The notes beneath the pieces are model-generated. The model was not told the DNA's origin and made no database searches. It saw only the letters and a program-made list of their open reading frames with translations. From positions 3,390,627 to 3,454,626 of the forward strand of contig NZ_CP091787.1 in NCBI RefSeq assembly GCF_022024035.1: a stretch of DNA of 64,000 nucleotides. Reading direction: 5' to 3'. A program made the translations under genes and the position numbers. Within the stretch, counting starts at the first letter, position 1, and each line of letters begins with the position of its first letter. The stretch comes from Prevotella sp. E13-17 (lineage in GTDB: Bacteria; Bacteroidota; Bacteroidia; Bacteroidales; Bacteroidaceae). This document shows, piece by piece, positions 8,158-15,974 of the stretch.

Positions 8158-8731
8158 TCTGCTCTTTCATATTTGGCTTCTGAAGCCTTACTCCACAGTA
8201 TATATTTACATGGCCGTAGGCGGTTTTCTTGTTTTTTTCGATGATGTTGTTGTAGCCGACAGGCTGTTTGATGGTTGTGCTACAGAAAAGGGAAGCTTGC
8301 TTGCCTTTGATGGAGTACAAACAACGAACAGATGAGCTTGCAGCTCATCGACAACAATATCAGCGGGTTTCTTACGGTTTTTGTTCTCCCAACAAGGAAT
8401 TCTTTAAAAAGCCACAGAGCCTTAGAAAAAGTGGCGGTTTGACGCATGAAAAGTGGCGGTTTGACGACGCAATACTTTTGGTTTGGCATTGCAATAGTTA
8501 AGGTTTTACTCCGCATCTAGCCCCTGGAAAGGTCAATTCTATGGGCTGGACGCGGTCTGTATAGCCCCTGGACGCGGTCTGTTCAGGGGCTGAAAACAGG
8601 CGTTCCAGGGGCTGGAACAGAAACAAGTGTTTTGGTTTTAGACTTTAGAACCGACCGTTCTATACCTTAGAACTGCCACTCTTGGCCTCCAAAAGGGAGA
8701 CTATCGGCTGGCCATTCGGCCGAAGTAACAG
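8158..8731. other. Repeat-rich scar without a gene at the island's right edge
   Basis: No supported gene. It holds a direct repeat of AAAAGTGGCGGTTTGACG (8427-8444 and 8449-8466, 22-nt period), the CCAGGGGCTG repeat cluster (8519-8618) and a GCCACTCTTGG element near 8676. A minus-strand open frame at 8045-8320 runs through repeats and has no recognisable domain. Confidence 0.5.
8519..8618. repeat. CCAGGGGCTG palindromic repeat cluster, copy A
   Basis: Four occurrences of CAGGGGCTG or its complement. Two lie in one orientation (TAGCCCCTGGA) and two in the other (TTCAGGGGCTGAA and TTCCAGGGGCTGGAA). A tandem GGACGCGGTCTGT lies between them. The outer bases pair (TCCAG/CTGGA), so each unit can form a small hairpin. 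A sister cluster lies at 39459-39538. Confidence 0.6.
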
Positions 8732-10246
8732 TCAGTATCTCAGCAGCTGTCGGTCGAACTCCTTGGCGCCACCAGTTTCGCCAAAGAGGCGCTTCAGCAA
8801 CTTGACACGCATGTTGGTGATGGACTGTGGCGACGCCATGAGCAGACACGCCATCTCGGAAGGCTGGAAATGATGGTATATCAGCAGGCAAAGCGCCTGT
8901 TCGCGCACGCCAAGCGGCTTCAGCAGCGAGAGCAGGTCGGGGTTCAACGAGAAGCAGACTTGCTGCAGGGTGCTGATGTCCTCGTCGGCAGCCGGCTGTC
9001 CCAGCATGGCCGACTTATGCAGGCGCGCCGTGACCTCCTTCAGCTGGCGCGAGTTGTCGCGCAGTTGGCGCTTCTTCTGCCGCTGCATCTGCACCAGTTC
9101 GCGGTGCGTCAGCAGGTAGTACCACGCCATGAGTGCCAATGCCAGGACCACGACGACGAGGGCCGAAAGCAACCAGATGACGGTGCGATACTGATGGCGC
9201 TCGCGTTGCTGCTCGTCGTATTGCTTCTGCATGTCGAGGATGGCAGCAGCCTCGTTGTGTTCATAGCGGTCGCGGTAGAGCCGGTTCAGCCGCTGACTGA
9301 GGTGCGAGGCCATGCGATGGGCGGCAGGATCCTGCTCTGCCAGCGTGTTGTAGTAGTCTATCAGTTTGGCATAGGCATCCATGCTGATGGCATAGTCGGG
9401 CGATTGGAGAACCTGCGACCAGTAGTCGCTGGCCTGCACAGAGTGGCCCTCACGCGCGGCAACATCGCCCAGCAACTTGATGGTCTTGTCGAGATAGGTG
9501 ATCTGACTTGAGGCATAGAGGCACTCTTTAGCCCGCGTGAGGTTGTTCTGGTGCAGATAGTAGCTGCCCATGTTGGTAAGCATGGTGGCGCGGATGGGTC
9601 CATCGACGCTGTCGAGCAGTGGCCGGCAGCGCTCTATGTAGGCCTGCAGCGAGTCGGGCTGGTTCATGGCATCGTAGGTGGTGGCGATGTTGTTCAGCTG
9701 TCGGGCCATCCACGACTTGTTGCCCGACTGCCGGGCAGCCTGCAGCGAGCGGTGGTAGTAGTCGAGGGTCAGGGGGTGGTTGTTGGCATTGTCGTTGATG
9801 TCGCCCAAGACGGCAAAGAGCTCGTAGTTGAGCGACGGGTCTTCCAGTCGGTCAGCCAGCTCCTCGACCTGCTTCAGCAGTCGGAAGGCCTCGCCATAGC
9901 GCTGCTGACCATAGAGCACGATGGCATGCTGCAGACAGGCTCGGGCGCTGCGCTTCTGGTCGCCCTGCTGCTCGTAGTAGTGCTGACTGAGGGCGATGAC
10001 CGAGTCGGACGAGAACGTCAGTCCGATGCGATGGATGGCCTCGGTGAACACCAAGGCATAGAGTGCCTTGTCGGGCTCAGTGCCGAAGCTGTCGATGTCG
10101 AGCCCGTTGAGCAGGCGGATGGCCGAGTCGGGCTGTTGCAGGCAGACGGCTTCGGCCTGCAACAACCGCGGGTTGCGGCTCTGCTCCGGAGAGCAGGCCG
10201 CAACGGCTATTGTAATGATAAAAAAGAATAAACTAACTACCCTCAT
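8732..10246 (-). CDS. TPR lipoprotein-like transmembrane regulator with C-terminal winged-helix/HTH
   Basis: 504 residues. The N-terminal signal sequence ends AVAACSPE, either a lipobox or a cleaved anchor. Residues about 30-330 are TPR-like helical repeats (for example LAVLGDINDNANNHPLTLDYYHRSL and its neighbours). A single membrane helix lies at about 358-382 (VIWLLSALVVVVLALALMA), followed by a basic coiled-coil segment. The C-terminal 100 residues contain a helix-turn-helix (REQALCLLIYHHFQPSEMACLLMASPQSITNMRVKLLKRLF) of the LuxR-like type often found in Bacteroidota one-component membrane regulators. The likely role is to sense a periplasmic signal and act on DNA from the membrane. Its ATG overlaps the upstream TGA (ATGA), so it is coupled to the TonB-C gene. 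Confidence 0.75.
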   Translation of the reverse strand: MRVVSLFFFIITIAVAACSPEQSRNPRLLQAEAVCLQQPDSAIRLLNGLDIDSFGTEPDKALYALVFTEAIHRIGLTFSSDSVIALSQHYYEQQGDQKRSARACLQHAIVLYGQQRYGEAFRLLKQVEELADRLEDPSLNYELFAVLGDINDNANNHPLTLDYYHRSLQAARQSGNKSWMARQLNNIATTYDAMNQPDSLQAYIERCRPLLDSVDGPIRATMLTNMGSYYLHQNNLTRAKECLYASSQITYLDKTIKLLGDVAAREGHSVQASDYWSQVLQSPDYAISMDAYAKLIDYYNTLAEQDPAAHRMASHLSQRLNRLYRDRYEHNEAAAILDMQKQYDEQQRERHQYRTVIWLLSALVVVVLALALMAWYYLLTHRELVQMQRQKKRQLRDNSRQLKEVTARLHKSAMLGQPAADEDISTLQQVCFSLNPDLLSLLKPLGVREQALCLLIYHHFQPSEMACLLMASPQSITNMRVKLLKRLFGETGGAKEFDRQLLRY

Positions 10247-10653
10247 TTCAACTTAAACATGATAGGTATGGTGAACTTGACGCGCACGGGTTCGCCTTTC
10301 TGGCGACCAGCCTTCCACTTTGGCATGGCTTTGACCACACGAACAGCCTCCTCGTCGAGCGAGGGGAACACCGAGCGGAACACGGTGACGTTGCTCAGAC
10401 TACCATCTTTCTCGATGATGAACTTCACCAGCACGCGACCCTCTACCTTCTGCTTCTCGGCATCCTTGGGATACTTCATGTTGTCTCTCATAAAGGTCAT
10501 CATGCCCTCCATGCCGCCAGGGAACTCTGGCATCTGCTCTACCACGGTAAAGGGATCCTCTTGTTGCGCCTTCTGCGAAACGACGGTTTTCTGTGCCAAC
10601 AGCGTTGTGACACCGCACAGGGTCATCAGCGCTACAATCATTAATTTTTTCAT
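10243..10653 (-). CDS. Small periplasmic protein with TonB C-terminal domain
   Basis: 136 residues from ATG 10653; the longer frame to 10740 would overlap the promoter, so it was rejected. Residues 1-20 (MKKLMIVALMTLCGVTTLLA) are a signal peptide or anchor. The rest is a TonB-C domain: QMPEFPGGMEGMMTFMRDNM, YPKDAEKQKVEGRVLVKFII, then VFRSVFPSLDEEAVRVVKAM and a final P-K-W-K-A-G...V-K-F-T-I-P-I strand. This is the standard Bacteroidota energy-transducer fold. It lacks the long proline-rich spacer of a classical TonB, so coupling to ExbBD is doubtful. It is the first gene of a two-gene operon with the TPR regulator (ATGA overlap). Confidence 0.75.
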   Translation of the reverse strand: MKKLMIVALMTLCGVTTLLAQKTVVSQKAQQEDPFTVVEQMPEFPGGMEGMMTFMRDNMKYPKDAEKQKVEGRVLVKFIIEKDGSLSNVTVFRSVFPSLDEEAVRVVKAMPKWKAGRQKGEPVRVKFTIPIMFKLK

Positions 10654-10709
10654 AATAAATTGTTTTTTTAAATGGTTAAACGATGATAAGTTGTCCGGAC
10701 TTTCGATTG

Positions 10710-10717
10710 CAAAAGTA
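10710..10717 (-). promoter_or_regulatory. -7 promoter box for the TonB-C/TPR operon
   Basis: The minus strand reads TACTTTTG, 56 nt upstream of the start at 10653. It supports that start over the one at 10740. Confidence 0.55.
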
Positions 10718-10758
10718 GTAAAAGCCCGCGTTGGCTCCAAAAAATCGATTACATCATT

Positions 10759-12180
10759 TTACACCACCTGCTTTTTTCTGATTTTCCAACCGATGACAGC
10801 GATGAGAATGCTCATCAGCGGACTTATCAGATTGAAGAAACAATAGGGCAGATAGGTGAGCGTGGGCACACCGAGGACGGTGGACTGCGTCATGCCGCAG
10901 GTGTTCCAGGGTATCAGAACGGAGGTGACGGTGGCCGAGTCTTCGCAAGAGCGACTCAGCAGACACGACTCGTAGCCCTGCTCGCGGTAGGCCTGCTTGA
11001 AGATGTCGGCATTGAGCACGATAGAGATGAACTGGTCGCCAGTGGTGATGTTGAGAAAGATGCCCGTTCCAACGGTAGAGCCGACCAGCGCGGCCCTGCT
11101 GCGCACCCAGCGCACAATGACGCGCGTGAGACTGGCAATCATGCCGCTGGCCACCATCGCTGCACCAAAACACATGGCACAGAGGATGAGCCAGATGGTG
11201 TTGAGCATGCCGGCCATGCCACCGGTAGAGACGAGCTCATTGAGCGAGGCATTGCCCGTATCGACAGCTGTGGCGCCATAGTAGGTGATGGCCAGACCAC
11301 GCACCAGTCCGCCGCCTATCTCAGTGAGGATGTGGGGCTGGAGCAGGAGTGCCACCACGCCAGCCATCACCGACGACAGGAAGAGCACGATGAGCGACGG
11401 CACACGGCGGGCGATGAGCACACCGGTGAACAAGGGCACCAGCAGCGTCCACAGCGAGATGGAGAACGTGCGTTCAAGGCCTTCGGTGTAGGCGCCTACC
11501 TCCAACTGGGCACCCTCGCCAAAGCCGAGACCAGCCACCAAGAAGATGACGATGGTGATGAGAAAGGTGGGCACGGTGGTGAGCATCATGTAGCGGATGT
11601 GCGTAAAGAGGTCGGTGCCGGTGCTGGAAGAGGCCAGGATGGTGGTGTCGCTGAGGGGCGACATCTTGTCGCCAAAGTAGGCGCCAGAGATGATGGCACC
11701 CGCCGTCCACGGCTCGGAGACGCCCAGGGCATGGCCAATGCCAAGCAGTGCCACACCGATGGTGGCAATGGTGGTCCACGAACTGCCCGACAGGAGCGAC
11801 ACCAAGGCACAGATGACACAGGTGGAGACGAGGAAGAACTGGGGCGACATGACCTGCACACCGTAGTAGATGAGCGTGGGAACGATGCCGCTGATCATCC
11901 ACGAGCCCGACAGCATGCCGACGCACAGCAGGATGAGTAACGTGATAGACACCTCGCCCAGGGTCTGCTTGATCTGCTGCTCGAAGCGATGCCAGGGCAC
12001 ACGATAGATGCCCATGGAGATGCACACACAGACGGCCATGCCCATCAACAGGGCCACCTGACTGCCCCCACTGAGCGAGTCGCTGCCAAACAGGGTGATG
12101 ACTACCGATAGAAACGCGATGAGAACAGCCACGGGAATGATGGCTACCAAGGGATGGGGTATCTTTATATGTTCTTCCAC
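10759..12180 (-). CDS. nhaC: NhaC-family Na+/H+ antiporter
   Basis: About 473 residues with 11-13 hydrophobic segments. Family signatures are present: LLSGSSWTTIATIGVALLGIG, then AGAIISGAYFGDKMSPLSDTT and a second inverted-repeat-like GSTVGTGIFLNITTGDQFIS. NhaC exchanges sodium for protons at the inner membrane. The open frame extends to a TTG at 12213, but the -7 promoter box lies at 12211-12218. Translation must therefore begin downstream, and GTG at 12180 is the best remaining candidate. The start is uncertain. It is preceded by a divergent msrA with its own promoter. Confidence 0.85.
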   Translation of the reverse strand: MEEHIKIPHPLVAIIPVAVLIAFLSVVITLFGSDSLSGGSQVALLMGMAVCVCISMGIYRVPWHRFEQQIKQTLGEVSITLLILLCVGMLSGSWMISGIVPTLIYYGVQVMSPQFFLVSTCVICALVSLLSGSSWTTIATIGVALLGIGHALGVSEPWTAGAIISGAYFGDKMSPLSDTTILASSSTGTDLFTHIRYMMLTTVPTFLITIVIFLVAGLGFGEGAQLEVGAYTEGLERTFSISLWTLLVPLFTGVLIARRVPSLIVLFLSSVMAGVVALLLQPHILTEIGGGLVRGLAITYYGATAVDTGNASLNELVSTGGMAGMLNTIWLILCAMCFGAAMVASGMIASLTRVIVRWVRSRAALVGSTVGTGIFLNITTGDQFISIVLNADIFKQAYREQGYESCLLSRSCEDSATVTSVLIPWNTCGMTQSTVLGVPTLTYLPYCFFNLISPLMSILIAVIGWKIRKKQVV

Positions 12181-12210
12181 CTGACGATGATGATTGATGA
12201 TTTCAGGGCA

Positions 12211-12218
12211 CAAATATA
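12211..12218 (-). promoter_or_regulatory. -7 promoter box for the NhaC gene
   Basis: The minus strand reads TATATTTG. Its position overlaps the longest possible start and favours a downstream start. Confidence 0.5.
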
Positions 12219-12261
12219 CAAATAATTGCTGGTTTTATTTCTCGTTGCAAGGCATTTTTAT

Positions 12262-12269
12262 TACTTTTG
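12262..12269 (+). promoter_or_regulatory. -7 promoter box for msrA
   Basis: TACTTTTG, 39 nt before the ATG at 12309. It excludes the longer frame beginning at 12267. Confidence 0.6.
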
Positions 12270-12308
12270 CACCGAAATTACAAGTTAATCATCATAAAAG
12301 CGAAACAG

Positions 12309-12833
12309 ATGAAAGAGATTTATTTAGCCGGTGGCTGCTTCTGGGGCACCGAGCATTACTTCAAACAGATAGAAGGTGTGACGAATACGGAGGTGGGCTT
12401 TGCCAACGGACAGACAGAGAACCCTACCTATAAGGAGGTATATACGGACCAGACGGGCTATGCCGAAACGGTGCATGTGGTCTATGACGAACAGGTGGTG
12501 GGACTGGAGTTCCTGCTGAACATGTTCTTCAAGGCTATCGACCCCACGAGCCTCAACAAACAGGGACACGACGAGGGTACTCGCTATCGCACGGGGGTGT
12601 ACTACACCTCGGAAGACCAGCTGCCCGTCATCGAGAAGGTGTTTGCCGAACAGCAGGTGCTGCTCTCTGAGCCTATCGCCGTGGAGAAGGTGCCTCTGAA
12701 GAACTTCTACACTGCCGAGGAGTATCATCAGGACTATCTGGACAAGAACCCCGATGGCTACTGCCATCTGCCAACCGCGCTGTTTGAGTTTGCGAGGAAG
12801 GCAAAGCCTCTCCCCCAACCCCTCTCCAAGTAG
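12309..12833 (+). CDS. msrA: Peptide-methionine (S)-S-oxide reductase MsrA
   Basis: 174 residues. The active-site motif GGCFWG places the catalytic cysteine at residue 10. The conserved NPTYKEVYTDQTGYAETVHV, DPTSLNKQGHDEGTRYRTGV and EEYHQDYLDKNP segments of MsrA follow in order. It reduces methionine-S-sulfoxide in oxidised proteins. No MsrB domain is fused. The last 11 residues (KAKPLPQPLSK) are encoded by a GC-rich REP-like repeat rather than by family sequence, so the native C-terminus has been extended or replaced by repeat DNA. The start was chosen by the promoter position and the MKEIYLAGGCFWG alignment. Confidence 0.95.
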   Translation: MKEIYLAGGCFWGTEHYFKQIEGVTNTEVGFANGQTENPTYKEVYTDQTGYAETVHVVYDEQVVGLEFLLNMFFKAIDPTSLNKQGHDEGTRYRTGVYYTSEDQLPVIEKVFAEQQVLLSEPIAVEKVPLKNFYTAEEYHQDYLDKNPDGYCHLPTALFEFARKAKPLPQPLSK

Positions 12834-12890
12834 AGAGGGGAGTAAATAGACAATAACCCCCTCCCGACCTCCCCAAGGGGGAGGAGAGTA
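12803..12890. repeat. GC-rich REP-like repeat, two units, overlapping the msrA 3' end
   Basis: Units CCCCAACCCCTCTCCAAGTA and CCCCCTCCCGACCTCCCCAA, each followed by its G-rich complement. They have the same design as the repeats at 8093, 37421 and 40249. The msrA stop codon lies inside the first hairpin. Confidence 0.7.
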
Positions 12891-12891
12891 A

Positions 12892-12941
12892 AAAGAAAAG
12901 GAGTGCATAGCGACCTATCTCGTTATGCACTCCTTTTCTTT
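12892..12941. terminator. 18-bp perfect hairpin, likely bidirectional terminator
   Basis: The arms AAAGAAAAGGAGTGCATA and TATGCACTCCTTTTCTTT are perfect complements around a 14-nt loop, with A-rich and T-rich ends. A near-identical hairpin occurs at 15791-15824, so it is also a repeat. Confidence 0.7.
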
Positions 12942-13056
12942 CCTGACTTTGGGAATTGCCAGCTTTTTTCTGATACCTTGGCATTTGTATATTGATTTTC
13001 AGTCATTTGCAAATTTTAGTTGGGTGATTTGGGTGACGCATTCCCGAAGTCAGGAA
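12940..13056. mobile_element. MITE-like element with 17-bp terminal inverted repeats
   Basis: It begins TTCCTGACTTTGGGAAT and ends with the complement of TTCCTGACTTCGGGAAT (one mismatch). The total is 117 bp, with an AT-rich interior and no gene. The last 28 bp (13028-13055) recur exactly at 15766-15793. No target duplication is obvious. Confidence 0.5.
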
Positions 13057-13227
13057 GAAAAGTCGAGCGCAAAACATATGATTAATGACGTTCTCATCAA
13101 TGCCGTCATGCCGCAAGACGAACGAATAGTAAAGCTCAACCACATTGCCATTCAGCAAATGCAGGTACTTGAAGGAAATTGTGACAGGAAACCGTTGAAG
13201 TAATGAGATATTAAAAACTGCTTCCAT
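13003..13227 (-). CDS. Doubtful 74-residue ORF overlapping the MITE-like repeat
   Basis: The open frame starts MEAVFNISLLQRFPVTISF and ends inside the repeat (RHPNHPTKICK). A TACCTTTG box (13232-13239) lies only 4 nt upstream of the ATG, which would give a nearly leaderless message. No family is recognised, and the repeat-derived C-terminus argues against a conserved protein. The plus strand of the same region is also open (MINDVLINAVMPQDER). This could be a relic rather than a gene. Confidence 0.25.
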   Translation of the reverse strand: MEAVFNISLLQRFPVTISFKYLHLLNGNVVELYYSFVLRHDGIDENVINHMFCARLFFLTSGMRHPNHPTKICK

Positions 13228-13348
13228 ACCGCAAAGGTACAGAAGCAGTATTCTAAAGAAAAAAAAGACGAATTTAATTTGCTCTATTATATTCGATGGT
13301 AGCACCCATATCTAAAGATTGTGTTGTAAGACGCCTCAAATGCGGTTA

Positions 13349-15157
13349 TTATTTTTTGACGGGCTTTAGGTTGTTGAAGATAAGATGTTTAGGCGCCATC
13401 TTTGTTTCATAGGTTCCCCACATACTCTCGTCGGTACCTATTTTCCATTGAATGTCGCGTTCGTATCTGCCGTCCAGGTCGTAGAGCTTAGAGGTGTAGC
13501 CTCTGAGGGTGGGATGCGACTCCTTGGACTTTCTCAAGATGTTTTTGCCATTGTTTCCCGATGCATATTGATAGGCACTTCGTAGTTTGCCGTCAGAGAA
13601 AAAATTGCAAGAGAGATAGAGCTTCTTAGTCTTGTAGTAATAAGAATTGATGGTGTTCACTACGCCATTGGAATACCAGGTAAATCTATTGATAAAGGTG
13701 GGTTTGCCCGACGCATAGACAATTTCCCAAGAGCGTTGGCCTTTCTCATCGACCGCGAATTCCAATTCCGTTTGTTTATTATCCCCAAAGACGCAACGAT
13801 AAGTATTGTTCTTCTTGTCGTGAATAATACGTGGTTTATAGATGCGAGAATCGCGCTCCTCTTCCGGATTGAAATACAATATCTCGGGATAGTCTGGATA
13901 CTCACACGGATAGGTGTATTCCTGATAGAAGTTGCTATAGGAGAAATCCTGGGCAAGTGTAAGCGCATCGGAGGGGTTATTGCAGGCATAGACCTTTTCG
14001 CGCTGACTATTGGTGAGTTCGAGGCCTTCAAGCCAGTTGCCTTCCCGCGTTGACCCATTGGCAAAAAAAGTCGTACCATCGGTGAAGAATGGACCTGCGA
14101 GTTTTGTGGTGAGATTTCCCTCAAACCGGTCTCCATTGGGATATTTATACAGTCCTCGCACAGGAGTCGTCTTTACACTGGTCGTCCCCTTGGCTTCATC
14201 TGTTGCTATATCGTGTTTAGCTGTTCCTTCAAAATATCGCCCATCCTCATAGGTCAATTGAACGAAAAAACAATGTTCGTAGTATTTGATAGCGTTCCAA
14301 TAATTCTCTTCCGAGAGCGTGCCGTTGTCTTTGACAAAGAGCACGGTCTTAGAGCCTCCTTCGTTCTCCTGAGTATACACAATATTTCCGTTAGTCTTTC
14401 GGACAGAAATTATATTTGGTCCTGATTTCATTCCCGTCTTCTGCCCCTCTAAAGGAAGAAACTGAACTTTATTTTCGTCAAACATCGACGGTCGAGCGAT
14501 TCCTCTGAACACAACGCCATCGGGTTGATTTACCGTGATCTTTTTAACATCGCCCATTAGCACCTTAACCATGTCTATGGGGGTGTCACTAACCTTTATG
14601 CCAGGAACCTCGACAGACATGACACCAGATTTGCCATCGATATAGGCCATCGGTATAGCACCTGACAACTTCAATATTGCAGGACTATCGCCATGGAAGC
14701 ATTCAGCATACTTGGCATCTATACAGCTAATCCTCAGTTCGCCCGCCTTTTTATTCTTGTAGTTCATAGAAAAGTCGTCCATATTATGCACATAGAATGT
14801 ACCATAGACCTTATTGGTGCGGTCTGTGAGATAGCTGAATTTTACGCCATTGACCACCAGGCGACCAGCCTGATAGGATACCTTACCCTCCAACAGAGGT
14901 TTAGGTACTAACGAAGAAATGTCGTAAAATTTTGCAACAGTACCTTCTTCCAAGACCCCTTTGGTTATAATGCCCTCAAGGGTGTAGTGATAGTCGTGAA
15001 ATTCGATGAACTTTGGTTTCTTTGAATTGTTCACTGCAACCTGCTCTTGGTCCTTGAGCCATCTCTCCACCTCGAGTTTGAGGTCGGCAAATCTAACTTG
15101 AGACAGTACTGGCAGAGAGAGTCCAAACATCAAGATTGTCAGAAATAAATTTTTCAT
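13349..15157 (-). CDS. Exported MORN-like repeat protein of unknown role
   Basis: 602 residues from ATG 15157 (MKNLFLTILMFGLSLPVLSQ, a clear signal peptide); the frame to 15214 would add a non-signal extension. The middle of the protein carries MORN-like motifs: TYEDGRYFEGTAKHD, LYKYPNGDRFEGNLTTK and FANGSTREGNWLEGLEL (about residues 300-400). The C-terminal part has YwqK-like strand patterns (TWYSNGVVNTINSYYYKTKK, FFSDGKLRSAYQYASG). It is probably a surface or periplasmic protein; no enzymatic motif is seen. The gene is isolated, with repeats on both sides. Its coding sequence is intact. Confidence 0.7.
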   Translation of the reverse strand: MKNLFLTILMFGLSLPVLSQVRFADLKLEVERWLKDQEQVAVNNSKKPKFIEFHDYHYTLEGIITKGVLEEGTVAKFYDISSLVPKPLLEGKVSYQAGRLVVNGVKFSYLTDRTNKVYGTFYVHNMDDFSMNYKNKKAGELRISCIDAKYAECFHGDSPAILKLSGAIPMAYIDGKSGVMSVEVPGIKVSDTPIDMVKVLMGDVKKITVNQPDGVVFRGIARPSMFDENKVQFLPLEGQKTGMKSGPNIISVRKTNGNIVYTQENEGGSKTVLFVKDNGTLSEENYWNAIKYYEHCFFVQLTYEDGRYFEGTAKHDIATDEAKGTTSVKTTPVRGLYKYPNGDRFEGNLTTKLAGPFFTDGTTFFANGSTREGNWLEGLELTNSQREKVYACNNPSDALTLAQDFSYSNFYQEYTYPCEYPDYPEILYFNPEEERDSRIYKPRIIHDKKNNTYRCVFGDNKQTELEFAVDEKGQRSWEIVYASGKPTFINRFTWYSNGVVNTINSYYYKTKKLYLSCNFFSDGKLRSAYQYASGNNGKNILRKSKESHPTLRGYTSKLYDLDGRYERDIQWKIGTDESMWGTYETKMAPKHLIFNNLKPVKK

Positions 15158-15499
15158 ATTTTTGAAAGCGATTTTATTAATATAATTGACAATGTGGCAG
15201 TATAAGTTTGACATTACCTCTCAAACAGGTTTTGTATCCCTACCTGAAGGGACGTAGTAGCTTTTATTTTGCAAAGGTACATATTTTTTTCAAAACCAGT
15301 ACCCCCAGACTTCATTTTGTTCCTGAAGACGGCGGGAGAATACTGTTTTGTAGTTTCTGACGAGTGCTAGGCTAGAAAAAATGAAGGACAGGCACTTGCT
15401 TCACGAAGATGTCTGATAGATGATATTTGATGGAAGGATTTTCTCCTGCTATTATTATAAAACTGTAAAGAACTTAGGTGGTTCAGAAATAATGTGTAA
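15158..15499. other. Leader region of the MORN-like gene and unassigned DNA
   Basis: Contains the promoter at 15272-15279. The stretch from about 15300 onward has no gene. A GACAGGCACTTGC string near 15390 matches, in complement, a segment at about 3523-3535 (CAAGTGCCTGCC), the only hint of shared remnant DNA. Confidence 0.35.
15272..15279 (-). promoter_or_regulatory. -7 promoter box for the MORN-like gene
   Basis: The minus strand reads TACCTTTG, about 114 nt upstream of the start at 15157, giving a long leader. Confidence 0.5.
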
Positions 15500-15774
15500 A
15501 ATTGCAGAAGATATGGCAAACAAAGGAATAAAGTCATTGAACATACTGCACAAGAATTCCTCCGATGGATTAACGAACTGAGTACACGTTTCCGCAGAAG
15601 TTAGGTAAAGGCTTCTGTAAAGGTGAATCAGGTGATGCTAAGGTTCTATTGGGAACTGGACAGTTTACAATGGAGCTGCCTTATAATCAACAAAAACTGA
15701 CCAAAGCCCTCTTCCTTACGGACGAGCAGCGTGCCATGAAGCCTTTACTCGACCTGAAGAAGTATTTTGGGTGA
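15500..15774 (+). pseudogene. Frameshifted relic of an unidentified gene
   Basis: Two overlapping plus-strand frames read like real protein. The first (15500-15604) includes VIEHTAQEFLRWINELSTRF. The second (15574-15774) includes GDAKVLLGTGQFTMELPYNQ and ends LFLTDEQRAMKPLLDLKKYFG. One frameshift near 15575-15600 would join them. No start codon or upstream part is visible. Its stop codon falls in the 28-bp repeat shared with 13028-13055. The family is not recognised. Confidence 0.4.
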
Positions 15775-15793
15775 CGCATTCCCGAAGTCAGGA
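15766..15793 (+). repeat. Second copy of the 28-bp MITE end
   Basis: Identical to 13028-13055 (begins TTTGGGTGACGCATTCCCGA). It abuts the hairpin at 15791-15824, which is itself a copy of the 12892-12941 hairpin. Confidence 0.7.
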
Positions 15794-15824
15794 GTGCATA
15801 GCGACTTATCTCGTTATGCACTCC
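15791..15824. terminator. Repeat hairpin, likely terminator
   Basis: GGAGTGCATA and TATGCACTCC pair around a 14-nt loop, followed by TTTTCTTTTT. It is one base different from the loop at 12892-12941. Confidence 0.6.
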
Positions 15825-15864
15825 TTTTCTTTTTAGTATGTTCGTAAAAAAAGTTTGTTCGTTT

Positions 15865-15974
15865 GTTATTATGTCTTTAAAAAAAAGTTTGTTCGTCTGT
15901 TATTATGTCTTTAAAAAAAGTTATTATGTCTTTACCCCCGTTATTATGTCTTTCTCCTCTGTTAGTGTGTCTTG
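15865..15974. repeat. GTTATTATGTCTTT short repeat array running into the xylanase stop codon
   Basis: Four exact copies start at 15865, 15899, 15920 and 15940 (periods 34, 21 and 20). A degenerate fifth copy, GTTAGTGTGTCTTG, starts at 15961 and contains the complement of the xylanase stop codon. The two left copies also share a GTTTGTTCGT prefix. It looks like an expansion of the gene's 3' end. Confidence 0.65.

Noticed and set aside
8045..8320. Minus-strand open frame of 91 codons
   Set aside because: It runs through the REP-like repeats, has no recognisable domain and overlaps the toxin-tip gene in another frame.
12941..13060. End of a full insertion sequence
   Set aside because: No transposase frame is present between or beside the inverted repeats, so only a non-autonomous element can be supported.
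15865..15974. Possible CRISPR array
   Set aside because: Units are 14 bp with irregular 6-20 nt gaps that are not unique spacers, and no cas genes are present.
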